From positions 5,270,001 to 5,334,000 of the forward strand of contig NC_026660.2 of the NCBI RefSeq assembly GCF_000004075.3: a stretch of DNA of 64,000 nucleotides. Direction: 5' to 3'. Every line of letters begins with the position of its first letter. Position 1 is the stretch's first letter. Of the stretch, positions 35,552-47,008 are shown piece by piece. The notes beneath the pieces were generated by a model. It saw only the letters and a list, made by a program, of their open reading frames with translations. It searched no databases and was not told the DNA's origin. The translations under genes and the position numbers were made by a program. The DNA comes from Cucumis sativus. Taxonomy: Eukaryota > Streptophyta > Magnoliopsida > Cucurbitales > Cucurbitaceae.

Positions 35552-38500
35552 ATGGGTGGCGGAGGTGAAGGAACGACGCTGGAATTCACTCCGACGTGGG
35601 TTGTAGCCGCCGTATGTACTGTCATCGTTGCCATTTCTCTCGCCTTAGAGCGCCTTCTTCACTTTCTCGGCAGATACCTCAAAAGCAAGAATCAAAAGCC
35701 GCTCAATGAAGCTCTTCAGAAAGTTAAAGAAGGTTCGATTTGATTCTGAATCCGAATCCATATTCCTTTTCTATTTCTCCTATTCATTATTGTGTGTGTA
35801 TGTGTGTGTGTGTGTTTGTTATTCCTTCTTTTAATTTTTGCTTTTTTGCTTTCCGAATTTTACTCTGTGTTACTGTTTCGATTGATGATTCTTTTTTGTT
35901 TTGGTATCTGGATGCTGCAGAATTGATGCTTTTGGGGTTCATTTCACTTCTGCTCACTGTATTTCAAGGCACCATCTCTAAATTGTGTGTTCCTGAGAGT
36001 TTGACTGAACATTTACTTCCGTGTGATCTGAAGGATAAACCGAAAGCTGAACATGGTTCGCCCTCTGGTGAATCTGGTTCGTCAACGACGAAGCATTTTC
36101 AAACGTTATTTGTTTCGAGTATTTCTGGTACGGCCAGGCGGCTTCTTTCTGAGGGATCTGCTTCACAAGCTGGTTACTGTGCCAAAAAGGTGAAAATTAA
36201 CCTAACCATTTCTATTATGCCGGCCATTGATGCTCATTTATGCTTGGATGATGTATTGAATGAATGTTTAGTTGAATTTGGTACTGGAGTTGTTTGATTC
36301 TGTTCATTGCTTGTTGTTTTATGCATTTGATGGTATTTTACATCTTTCAAAATTCCTTTGGTTTTGTGGAAATTTTAGGAGGAATTGGTCATTTGTTTGG
36401 TAACAGCATAGAGATCTGAAATACAACATAAATTTTATTTCTATTTTCTTCCTAATTCTATTTTTTTTTAATAAAGAAATATTTATTTTCCTCTGCTTCA
36501 AGGTTTTAGGAATAGAAAACACATTGGGCTATCATTTAAAGGTTAGGTGAAAATAATTATTATATCACTGTACTGTACCCTCCCTCACACTAGGTAGACT
36601 TGCTAGGTTAGAATACTTGCCAATTTGAAGAAAGTAAACTTTGGGTCTGCGTTTACTTGTCAATTAAGGAATGGGAATCATTCTACCTCATTCTTTTTGT
36701 GTGTACATAGTGTGTATGTTGGGGGGGGGGAGGATGTATTATGCATAGTTTGTATGTGACCCCTTGTTATATGATACCTTACTTGTGTGTCCCAACAAAC
36801 CAGAGATCAAATTCATTCTTTTAGGGGTATGGGATTCTCTAAGGAAAAGCTAAAGATTCTTACTTTGATTTATAAGTTTATATTCTAGCTTTTTCTTTGA
36901 AAAAGAGAGGATATTGCCTATGAAACTCATATTAAATTGAAACCAAGATTCATTCCAAGTGTAAAAAAAGGGTTCTAGTATAGTGTGTTACCCCCTCTTT
37001 TTAATATCTTTTTGAATTCCGGTTCTAAAATAGGTTTGCCAAGCACAATATCAAAACCCTTGCCTAATCCTTTTTCTGTTCATAATTTTTTAAAACTAAA
37101 ATTGTAAATATTTTTGTAATCCTTACTCTTTGATAGGCCTCATAGTTAATATAAAATATTTTTTGGGAAGAATAAATTGTAATATAAATATTCTTTATTC
37201 TAAGTGTGAAATAGTTTTAGAGGACAAAATTATTGGAAACTTTGTTATTGTTTGAAAAATTATTTCAATGGCAAAACTGCTGAAAATATTTACAAATATA
37301 GCAAAATTTCATAATCGATCAATGAGACATTCCACAAAAAAATTCCAATCCCTCCCCCCATTAACTTCTGAAAAAATGACGTTCAAAATATTTATGTCTT
37401 ATTTGACTTTTTTTTTTTGTGTTAATGTGAAGAACAAGAAACTGAAGAATAAAAGATTATCAAACTGGTCCCGAAGATTCTTGAAAAATAATGATTTTCA
37501 TTTGGAAATATGTTTATGGCCTTTTATTGTGGAAATTGAGGTTGTATCCACAATTCACACATATATCCTGCTGGTGTGTGACATTATCTTGGTCTCATAA
37601 GTCTGCCTCTGCACATATCTTAATCATAATAAATTGTTTATAATTTGACGTCTCTTCTTTATATGTTTCTCCTCTCCAGAATAAGGTGCCATTGCTATCT
37701 CTTGAAGCATTGCATCATCTACATATTTTTATCTTCATCCTAGCTATCGTCCACGTGACATTTTGCGTTCTCACTGTAGTTTTTGGAGGATTGAAGGTTA
37801 GCAACTAGTGGGCTTATTTCCTGATAGCTATCATTGCAGGATAACTTGACTATTTAATCTCAGTTTTAACTTTTATTTCTATGTGTAATGATATAGATTC
37901 GCCAGTGGAAGCATTGGGAGGATTCTATTGCAAAAGAGAATTATGATACTGAACAAGGTAACCATTTAACATTCATATTTTTTTGGTCATTTTGGATGTA
38001 TATCATCATTAAATTCTTCATATATCTCCATATAAATCAAATTCCATATAAGTATTGAGAATGGGAGAGTTGTGTGAATAAACACTAGTTTATTTTTGCT
38101 CTTGAAAGCTCTCTGTTGGGTCACCTAATTTCTATTTTGGTCCTATTCTAATCTTGATGCTTTTGCAGTTCTAAAACCAAAAGTCACTCATGTCCATCAA
38201 CATGCTTTTATCAAAGACCACTTTTTGGGCTTTGGTAAAGATTCAGCTCTTCTTGGTTGGTTGGTAGGTCAAATCATTTTCTTAACACGATTCTTTCATT
38301 CTGTCTTCAATCTTGATTTGTTTGATGTTGGATGCCTCTCCCTTAGCTTTTCTTCACATCCTGGTTCCTACAAGTTTCATGTCATAACTATTTTTTGCTA
38401 ATTCTTATACCATGGACATGTGTTCAAATTGCAAGGTGCATTCCAAGGCAAAGCAATGAATTCCTTGCTCACCTTGAAGTTATAAGATGCATTTCCAAAA

Positions 38501-41196
38501 AATTAATAATATAATTGTACATGGAGAAAAATTATTTAGATGATGATTGTGAATATGTGTATCAATCAATGGAAAAGAAATGCATGTAGAATCTCATGGA
38601 AAATATACACATGGCCTGTTTGGGAAAGGAATGATGATCGAATGCCAATGGTTACGTTCTGTAACCTGTTTGGAAAAATTATACTCTCAGGGAATTATGA
38701 TATTTATCATGCTTTCTGTAGGTCCACACTATAATGCGTCTTTTGGAATAAAAATTTATGATGATGTTAAGAGTCGTTGCTTATTATTTTGACACTCTTT
38801 ATTGGGTTTTCCTTCAGCATTCATTTCTCAAGCAATTTTATGCTTCTGTAACAAAATCAGATTATGCAACGTTACGACTTGGTTTCATTACGGTAAGCCA
38901 TCCACAATTTACTCTTCATTGTTGTATATTGATGTGATTTTCACTCGCAGATTGTTTAATAAAAGTTTCATTGCTGTAGACGCACTGCAGGGGAAATCCA
39001 AAGTTTAATTTTCACAAGTACATGATACGTGCCCTTGAAGATGACTTCAAGCATGTTGTTGGTATCAGGCAAGTAATATTTGAAACTGAAAATATCCTTT
39101 TATTTTTAGCTGTCGGATTTCTCTATTTGGTAGCTGTCATTTTTCTTTTCCCCGGTTCTCTTATTTTTACAATTTTTGCTGCAGTTGGTATCTTTGGATA
39201 TTCGTGGTTGTCTTCTTGTTCCTTAATGTCAGTGGTATGACACTTCTTTGATTCGCTAATATTTGTCATTAACTCAAATTTAATATCAACTAATGGCCAC
39301 AGGGTTTTCTTCAACTATGTTGCTGCAGTCATTTTATTAATTCTAAGAATATCAATAGTATCTCTCGTTACATTGTGTTCATGGTTCACCGACTTGAATC
39401 TTCAACCCTAGAGTGTATCTCCAAGCATGATAATTCATTACAATTCTAAAACCCAAAACATTGGGGGATATCTCCAAACATTCTAAACCCCCATACCACC
39501 ATTGCTGCTCAACTGGAGTCGCCCTGTCAATATCTCATATATAAAACTGTACCCTTCTCAATTCTGATAAAAACCTTTTTGAATAGTAGCTATGGAAGCT
39601 CAATACGTGTGTTATGTATTAGGACAAGTTTTCACTTTATTGTCCGTAAAAAAATGTTAATTTGAAAATTTTCTTTTTACACATGCAGGTTGGCATACAT
39701 ATTTCTGGATAGCATTCATTCCTTTCGTTGTAAGTAGTTCTATCATCCTTCACAAATCTGCTGAATGAAATGTGTGTGTGAGTTTGCATCTTGTTACTAA
39801 TATAGCTGTGTGTTACATACTTGAACTTGACTGAAATTTACAATTCTTTATAAGATTATGAAGGCTTGTAGATGGCAATTGGACGTTTTAAATAATGGTT
39901 TGCGAGTGAAAATTTCTCTGGTAGAAACCTGAAAATTGAAAATAGAGATTATATTGATAACTCAATGTAAGTAAATACAGAAAAATACACATCTAGTAAT
40001 TAGAGGAACTTACATCTTAAGCATTCGTAAAATCACCCTGCGAGCTTTCAAAATGCCTTTTATCCATTTAACTTTACATTTTCTGTTATTTATTTCTTCT
40101 CCGTTTCATTTGAGATGATCATTATTCCTCTTTTTCCAGCTTCTGCTTGCTGTGGGAACGAAGCTGGAACATGTGATAACCCAGCTGGCTCATGAGGTTG
40201 CAGAGAAGCACATAGCAATCGAAGGTGATCTAGTAGTCCAACCGTCTGATGATCACTTTTGGTTCCAACGTCCCCGTATTGTTCTCTTCTTGATCCACTT
40301 TATACTTTTCCAAAACGCTTTTGAGATTGGATTTTTCTTCTGGATATGGGTAAGCAAGCAATAAACCGACACCATCTGCTGGTGATTTTGTTGATTTTTT
40401 GTTTACTTGTGACCCAAAGCCATGCTTGGTTATTTTTCTAGGTTCAATATGGATTTGACTCGTGCATCATGGGACAAGTCCGCTATATCATTCCAAGGCT
40501 CATCATTGGGTAAAACAGAAACTCTATATTTTGGTTTTCCTGCAAAATAATTATATGTAATTATGGCCACTAATTTCCTATTAAATCTTGTCTGGATCAG
40601 GGTGTTTGTTCAGGTTCTTTGCAGCTACAGCACCCTTCCGCTCTACGCCATTGTCACTCAGGTGAGTGTACGGATCATTGTGAAAGCTTATTATAATCAA
40701 ATTCTTTAATATATTCAATTGATTGTTTTTAGCTCTGTTCTAGTGACCCAACGGGATGAGAATCTTGAATCACTAAAACCCGTTTGATAACGTTCATATT
40801 TCTTGTTCAGTTTTTGAGAAATAGAAAGTAGAAACAATTGTTCCCTTTTCTTGTTTCTCATTTCTAAAACTGAAAACAAACAAAACCCAGCTTCAATCAA
40901 AACTTAGTGTCTCGGTGTCTCATCAACTTTGATTAATTGTTTGCCAATTCAATGAAATGTAGATGGGAAGTTCTTTCAAGAAAGCAATCTTTGATGAACA
41001 TGTACAAGTAGGGCTAGTTGGCTGGGCTCAGAAGGTGAAGAAAAGAAAGGGACTTAGAGCAGCTGCTGATGGCTCCAGTCAAGGAGTCAAGGAAGGTGGT
41101 TCAACTGTGGGGATTCAGTTGGGAAATGTTATGCGCAAGGCTTCTGCACCTCAAGAAATTAAGCCTGATGACTCCAAATCAAATGATATTCCTTAG
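35552..41196 (+). CDS. MLO1: MLO-like protein (MLO1-type)
   Basis: Thirteen coding exons: 35552-35732, 35921-36189, 37680-37796, 37897-37957, 38169-38263, 38818-38892, 38980-39068, 39185-39234, 39689-39729, 40140-40349, 40442-40509, 40601-40661, 40963-41196. Phases close and give 516 residues, normal for MLO. The start LEFTPTWVVAAVCTVIVAIS is the first membrane helix; family blocks include ALHHLHIFIFILAIVHV, THVHQHAFIKDHF, KFNFHKYMIRALEDDFKHVV and GTKLEHVITQLAHEVAEKH. Seven plasma-membrane helices with a cytosolic tail bearing the calmodulin-binding helix (VGLVGWAQKVKKRK, invariant Trp about residue 460). The protein is closest from memory to Arabidopsis MLO1, so it is probably not one of the clade V powdery-mildew susceptibility genes. 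Intron 7 is GC-AG. MLO proteins are linked to calcium signalling. Confidence 0.95.
36190..37679 (+). other. MLO intron 2 (1.5 kb)
   Basis: Bounded by AAAAAG|gtgaaa and ctctccag|AATAAG. AT-rich with a run of ten G at about 36721-36730. No gene inside; the plus-strand frame at 37268-37600 looks like chance. Confidence 0.7.
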
Positions 41197-42701
41197 TACA
41201 TATGGCTCCTAATCAACTCATTAAAGCTAAGGTAGCCAGCTCTCTTTTCTCTCTCCATTTTTAGAGTTGTATTATACAATAACCCCATCCTTACCCCGTT
41301 CCGTAGGAGAAACGTCGAAGCGATTTGTTATACTGATTTTTACCTTGGAACAATCTTATCCATGAGTTGTATCTTGTTTCACATTGGATAGTCTATCCTA
41401 GGCTTTTGTATTTGTGAATTGTGATGCTGTTTTTTCTTTAGGTTCACCTTGTAAGAGTACACAAAAATGTATCATATTTGATGTCGTCTTTTTTTATTGG
41501 GTGTTTGCTTATCAATGTGATCAAATTTTGTTTCGTTATTTGGAGGTTTTTTCGTGGGTTTAAATATTTGGTTCATTTTATTTTAGTCTCTATACTTTGG
41601 AAGGTTTAAAATTAGGCTTATACATTCAATAAATCTTAAAACTAGTCTTTGCCGTTTGTTACTACAAGTGTTCTTAATATCAAAAGCACTTTGATGACTC
41701 TTGGGTTTAGGCCTCGGAGCATGCACAGGAACTCGGGTATGAGAGAACAAAAAGCTTAGACTCCTAGTTATAAAAAAATCATTAAAAACAATAAAATATC
41801 AATTAAGTTGATGAAAGAACGGTGGATACAAACTAAATATGTAAATAATGCAAGGCGTTCTCTAATTTTGCACATGTTTAAACTTAGCAAACATTTTCTT
41901 TAAGTCTAAGCACTCTCAGATAGAGGTGGTTTGGGTTTAAAAATTTAAGGGCATGTTTTAATCTTATTCTATCACCACGTTTGCACTTTACAATATATAT
42001 CTATTTGTCTTGTTTTATATAAATGATAAATAAAATTTATGTCGATATTCCATATAATCGATATTTCTAATATTTTCATCAATTTTATATTTTAAAAAAT
42101 AATATCAAATACATCTAAAAATAATTGTTTAAATTAGAATATAATTTTGAATTTGCTACCATATATTCAAAACATGAATCTAACTTTGTTTTATTGAATC
42201 TCTTATTTTCAAATTTTTGTGTATAGATTTTTCTCTAAGTAACCTCATGTTCACTTAGTTAAAAAACCATGTTTCATAGCTATTTGATTCTTTTACTTTT
42301 AAAAATTAAGTTTATAAACACTATTTTCACTTATAATTTTTTTTTCATTTTTGTTATCTATTTTTATAATTATTTTTTTTGTTTTTGTTATCTATTTTTT
42401 TTATCTAGTGAGTAAAATTTTAATTTTTTTTTTTCTAATTTGACTTAGAATTGTTGTGTTTATAAATATACTAAAAAAATGTAAATAAACATCACAATAT
42501 TATTATTTTTATTTTTGACCATTTATCTTGGTATTATTGTTTTATTTTTAAGAATGGAGGGAAAATATAAGCGGATAAGAAAAAGGGAGAGTCCTCTCAA
42601 TCCCAGAAGAACCACCTCCTTCTTCTTCAGCTTCCTTCATCTTCTTCTTCTTCGTCATCCTCATCTTCATATGAGTCATTGAAACCTTTGAAGAAGAAGA
42701 A
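41197..42701. other. Spacer between the MLO and RPL3 genes
   Basis: About 300 bp of likely MLO 3'UTR, then AT-rich DNA with transposon-like stretches (42270-42440, rich in AAAAATTAAGTTTATAAACA and T runs) and the RPL3 promoter/leader. No further gene. Confidence 0.5.
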
Positions 42702-44599
42702 ATGTCTATCATTTCATTTTCATCAGCTTCTGCCTCAACCAAACATCCAATTTTCACTAACAATCCTTCTTCTTCTTCTTCTTCTTCTTCTTCATCTCTC
42801 ACACTCAGAACTTCTTTCCTCGCTCTTCCTCTCAAATCCCACAACAAAAACAACCTTCGTTTCCATTTTCCAACACGGCCAACCACCAGACGTCCTAGCG
42901 ATGGCCTCTCCGTTTGTATGAGCATGGAGGCTGGCATTGGCGTTATGGCCACTAAGCTCGGTATGATGAGCTTCTTTGAACCAGATGGCAAGGTTGTCCC
43001 TGTCACCGTGGTCGGCTTCAAGGAAGGCAACATCGTCACCCAGGTTAAGACGGACGCGACTGACGGCTACAGTGCCGTTCAGGTTGGCTACCGTAGGGTT
43101 AGGGATCGAAAATTGACGAAACCGGAATTGGGGCATCTTGAGAAAGCTGGAGCGATTCCAATGCGCCATTTGCAGGAGTTTCGCCTTGAGTCTGTTGATG
43201 CATTTGAGCCCAATCAGCGCCTCGTTTTCAATGAACTTTTCAAGGAGGGGGACCTGGTTGATGTTTCGGGCACTACAATTGGAAAGGGATTTCAAGGTTT
43301 TTGAGTTTCTTGCTTTTTCTGTTTGAAATCTGTGTTTATTTCATAGCTACGAAATTGCCTCGCCTCCCTGTTTTCCTTGGAGCTTATGTTTCTTGTTCTG
43401 TGCCTGCGCATAATGTTGGAGTTGAATCTAGGGCATTTTTTTCCCTGTGCCTGCATAATGTTAGAATTGAATTTAGGCTTCCTCAGGAAGGATTAAACAT
43501 GAATTTTCATTGATGTTTGAATGCACAATGGCATATGCTATTCAAAGCCTGAACCAGTCTTCCATGAAAGAAGCTGTTTAGATTTCCATTCCCCAAGTAT
43601 TGAATGTGAGGATATGATAGTTTTATGAGTGCAAATATTTGCTAATTTTGTGTGGGTATAAGGATGTGCCCGTGCTACCTTGGTTGACCAACACACATTC
43701 TTTGTCATCCCATGTCATGCTAGACTCCACGAGATTGTGCTTACATCTTATGCTCTATTAAATCACCATTAGACATGAGAGCTTAAGTTGAAACTTTATG
43801 GTAGGTTTTTATCATTAAATATGTACACAAACCCCAAACTTACACACCTATTTGATTTACAAGACCCACGTTATTATAAAGTTAGAAGAAAACGGACCAT
43901 AGTAAGTTTGTTTCACCAACCATCTTATTCTTTCAAAAATTGCAATATAACCTTCGATCTTTCGTAGGCGTTTCAAAAATACTCATGCAATAGAAATCCT
44001 TTATAATTTTGGATAAACTTGTACATGGAACATTGTGGCAGTGACCTAATGGTGTAACAGATCTACATTTCCGTTGTTGTGGGTTTCAATTTTTATATGC
44101 AGTTCATTTCTACTTCTAGGGTAGTTTTGAAACGTTTACAGAAAGTCAAGAGTATTATTGCAACTTTTTATTTTTTAAACAAACAGCAAAGTTTGGGATG
44201 TTCTTTGTAACTTAACCTAAATTTTAACCATTTTATGTGCTCTCCACCTCCTTTCAACACTACTCTCTAACTGGTTTCTTGTATCATTCTCTCTATAATT
44301 CTTCTCTAGGTGGAATCAAGAGGCACAACTTCAAAAGAGGTCCAATGAGCCACGGTTCAAAGAGCCACAGAGCACTTGGATCGATCGGTGCAGGAACTAC
44401 ACCAGGGCGTGTTTACAAGGGAAAGAAGATGCCTGGAAGGATGGGAGGAACCAAGAGAAAGATCAGAAAACTCAAGATTGTAAAGATCGATGAAGACCTT
44501 AATGTTGTGATGATCAAAGGAGCCGTCCCAGGTAAACCAGGAAACCTTCTTCGTATAGCTCCTGCAAAGATAGTAGGACAGAACATTCCTAAGAGCTAG
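42702..44599 (+). CDS. RPL3A: 50S ribosomal protein L3, chloroplastic (uL3c)
   Basis: Two exons, 42702-43296 and 44310-44599, joined in the G|GT codon; about 294 residues. Residues 1-70 are a serine-rich plastid transit peptide containing a ten-serine run encoded by a CTT microsatellite. The mature part starts near [19 protein letters not shown] and shows the bacterial-type L3 fold: [54 protein letters not shown], then exon 2 with [40 protein letters not shown] and [16 protein letters not shown]. Role: binds 23S rRNA close to the peptidyl-transferase centre of the plastid ribosome and nucleates large-subunit assembly. Two long minus-strand frames over exon 1 are shadows. Confidence 0.97.
43297..44309 (+). 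other. RPL3 intron (1.0 kb) with a possible SINE relic
   Basis: Runs from CAAG|gttttt to tctctag|GTGG. Around 44040-44100 TGACCTAATGGTGTAACA and GTGGGTTTCAATT resemble degenerate box A and box B of a tRNA-derived SINE. Confidence 0.45.
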
Positions 44600-47008
44600 C
44601 TTTAGCTAGTCTGTTGGAATTGTGTTTTTCCAATTCCTTTCTTTTTGTTTGTTTCTTGAGCTGTTGTATCTCTTCAACTGGTTATTTGTATTATGATAAG
44701 TTAACAGTTGAGTTCTTCAAAAATGTTTGATCCATTCCAAGTTTTTACATCAGTTGGTGATCACAAGTAATTGGCTGCATTCATCTGTTGATAAATTAAG
44801 AGGTTGTTCTTATTAAGGTTGTTGTGTATACTATATACCAGAAAAATGTTGTTCCTAAAGTAGCTTTGTTTTGTAGCAATGCCTTCTTAGATTTATTCCT
44901 TGAATTGCTTTGCATCTTTAAAATTTTAAATGATCGAGTTTTAATCTTTCTCAAATGATGATTGGAATGATTTAATTAAAATATAAATGGATGATGATTA
45001 TGCTTCTACTTATTGTTATTAAAAATGTGAAAAAATGCAAATTAAACATACTTGTTTTTTTCTTTTTAAAAGGTATTGTAATCGAACCTCTAACCGCGTA
45101 TTCATATGCTTCTTCTTAATGTTATGTTAGTTTTTCATTCCTTTTTTTTTTTCAATTGTAATGATAATTTCAAACATAAAAAGAAATGATAACTTTAATC
45201 ATTTCATAATCTCTCTTAATGTTATGTTAGTTTTTCTTCTCTTTTTTTTTTTTTCAATTGTAAGGAAACTTTAAACATAAAAAATGATAATTTTAATCAT
45301 TTCATAATCTCTCAACACATGTACTAACTATATTTATTCCTAAATTTCTAAAAGCGTTTTTGTGGTTCCAAATTATAAGATTCTCTATTTCACTTATAAT
45401 AACCCACTAACCTATTCAAAAAATTTGAAATTTATTTAACATAGATTTCACATATTAGACCACTAACCTCGAGAAAAAAAAGGTGGTGTCAAATATCTTT
45501 AAGCTAAACTAACTCTCACTCTGTGATTAGCTCATTTTATAAAATCTTAAACATTCACCCGTACCTAAATTTATAATTTTTTTTAAAAAAAAAAACATAA
45601 AGACTCATTATTAGACCAAAAATTGAAAATTTTGAAATTTATTGTACACATAATTGAAAGCGTAATGATTTTTTTTAACAGATAAAACTTAATCATAACA
45701 TTCTCTACAAAAATGGAGGTGCAAAAGAGCATAAGGAATAAAGTTACAAACTTGAACAAAAGAGAAAAGGCCCACTTGAGGGACTAAACAATTGAAAGCA
45801 AAATTGAAAACTTATTAAACAATTTTGAAGGTCAGTTATTACCCAATAGAAACCACTCTAAAGTTCAAGGATAAAGCTTGTAAATTACTCTTTATTATAT
45901 GCTTTTATTAACATTTTATCCAATGAATCATCAGATCAACCTTTGATGTTGATGAGAAAAACTAAAAATGAAACTCAAATATATCTCAAAGTAAACCTTA
46001 CAAAAGCTATAATGGTGTGTAGATCCTTCACTCCAATTGTAAAACTTCATTCCCTTTACTCTGAAAACAAGCATCTCATATGTTTCGTAAAATTAATTCT
46101 CATCTTCCAAATTCAAGCTCTCAAAGCCCCTACACACATAGATAGAACTATGCTTTGTCCAATAAACCATCTTGGCCTTACATTAGCCTACATATTTTAA
46201 CCCCACAATGAACATTCACTTAAATAAAAACCATACCAGAAAAGTAATCCAAGATCTGAGTGAGAAAGAGAGACTACCAGTTGCTTTAAACATTTCAAAT
46301 TGCAGTGTCGCCTGGGTTGAGAGGGAAGACGAGAAAGAGGAAACCGCTAAGCAGGACACAATATTTGAGAACTAAAATGCCATACTAGCCTGAAGCTTAA
46401 CATTCACCATGACTGCAAAGTTTCATTGCTAGCACAAGCAAAGAACGCCAGTTGATTCTTCTAGTTGTGTAAATAACATATACGGTTGATTCTCCATCTC
46501 TAACAAAAAATTTGCTCTTTTATGGGTAAACTTCGACATGATTTCCTTGAATGCGCCAAAATGAATGGAAAACCCTCAAGAAAACATAGGATCGCATCTT
46601 TCTCGAACTTCAGAAGAAAAATTATTATATATATGCAATCAACATAACTATGGCATTGACTCCCTAAGGACCCTTCCAAAGGTTATAATCAATTCTATTC
46701 ATTGCTAAACAAGTGCATTGATTGCAAGGAGATTGAAACAGAAAGGTAATATGTACAAAACCTAGAACAAGACAGTTACTTAAAAAACATTAATTTCATC
46801 ATTGTAATCCTCTTACTTCTAATCTCTGTTCTGCACAGCCTGACCGTAGATGAAAGGATACTGTTATGGCTAAATATTTGTAGACCTTGCTTAATCATCT
46901 CCTTACTAATCGATCTTGAGCACCAAGAGGCAGTACAAATGGATCTAAAGTGTAAATAATTAACAAAATAGGGATCCTGATAAGTCGTACCGTTCATAGA
47001 TCTGCAAT
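44600..47008. other. Convergent spacer between RPL3 and LHP1
   Basis: Contains the 3'UTRs of both genes and a 100-bp tandem duplication (45114-45313). The less AT-rich part at about 46240-46960 may be a long LHP1 3'UTR, which cannot be settled from sequence. The plus-strand frame at 45943-46200 resembles nothing known. Confidence 0.5.
45114..45313. repeat. Tandem duplication, unit about 99 bp
   Basis: TCTTAATGTTATGTTAG starts both copies (45114 and 45214), each followed by TTTTTC, a T run, TTCAATTGTAA, AACATAAAAA, ATGATAA.TTTAATCATTT and CATAATCTCTC. The copies differ by a few substitutions and one small indel. Confidence 0.85.

Noticed and set aside
42270-42440. Possible AT-rich MITE upstream of RPL3
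   Set aside because: The texture is repeat-like, but no inverted ends or target duplication could be defined.
42548-43295. Two long minus-strand frames opposite RPL3 exon 1
   Set aside because: They are antisense shadows of a conserved GC-richer coding exon; the plus-strand protein is clearly RPL3.
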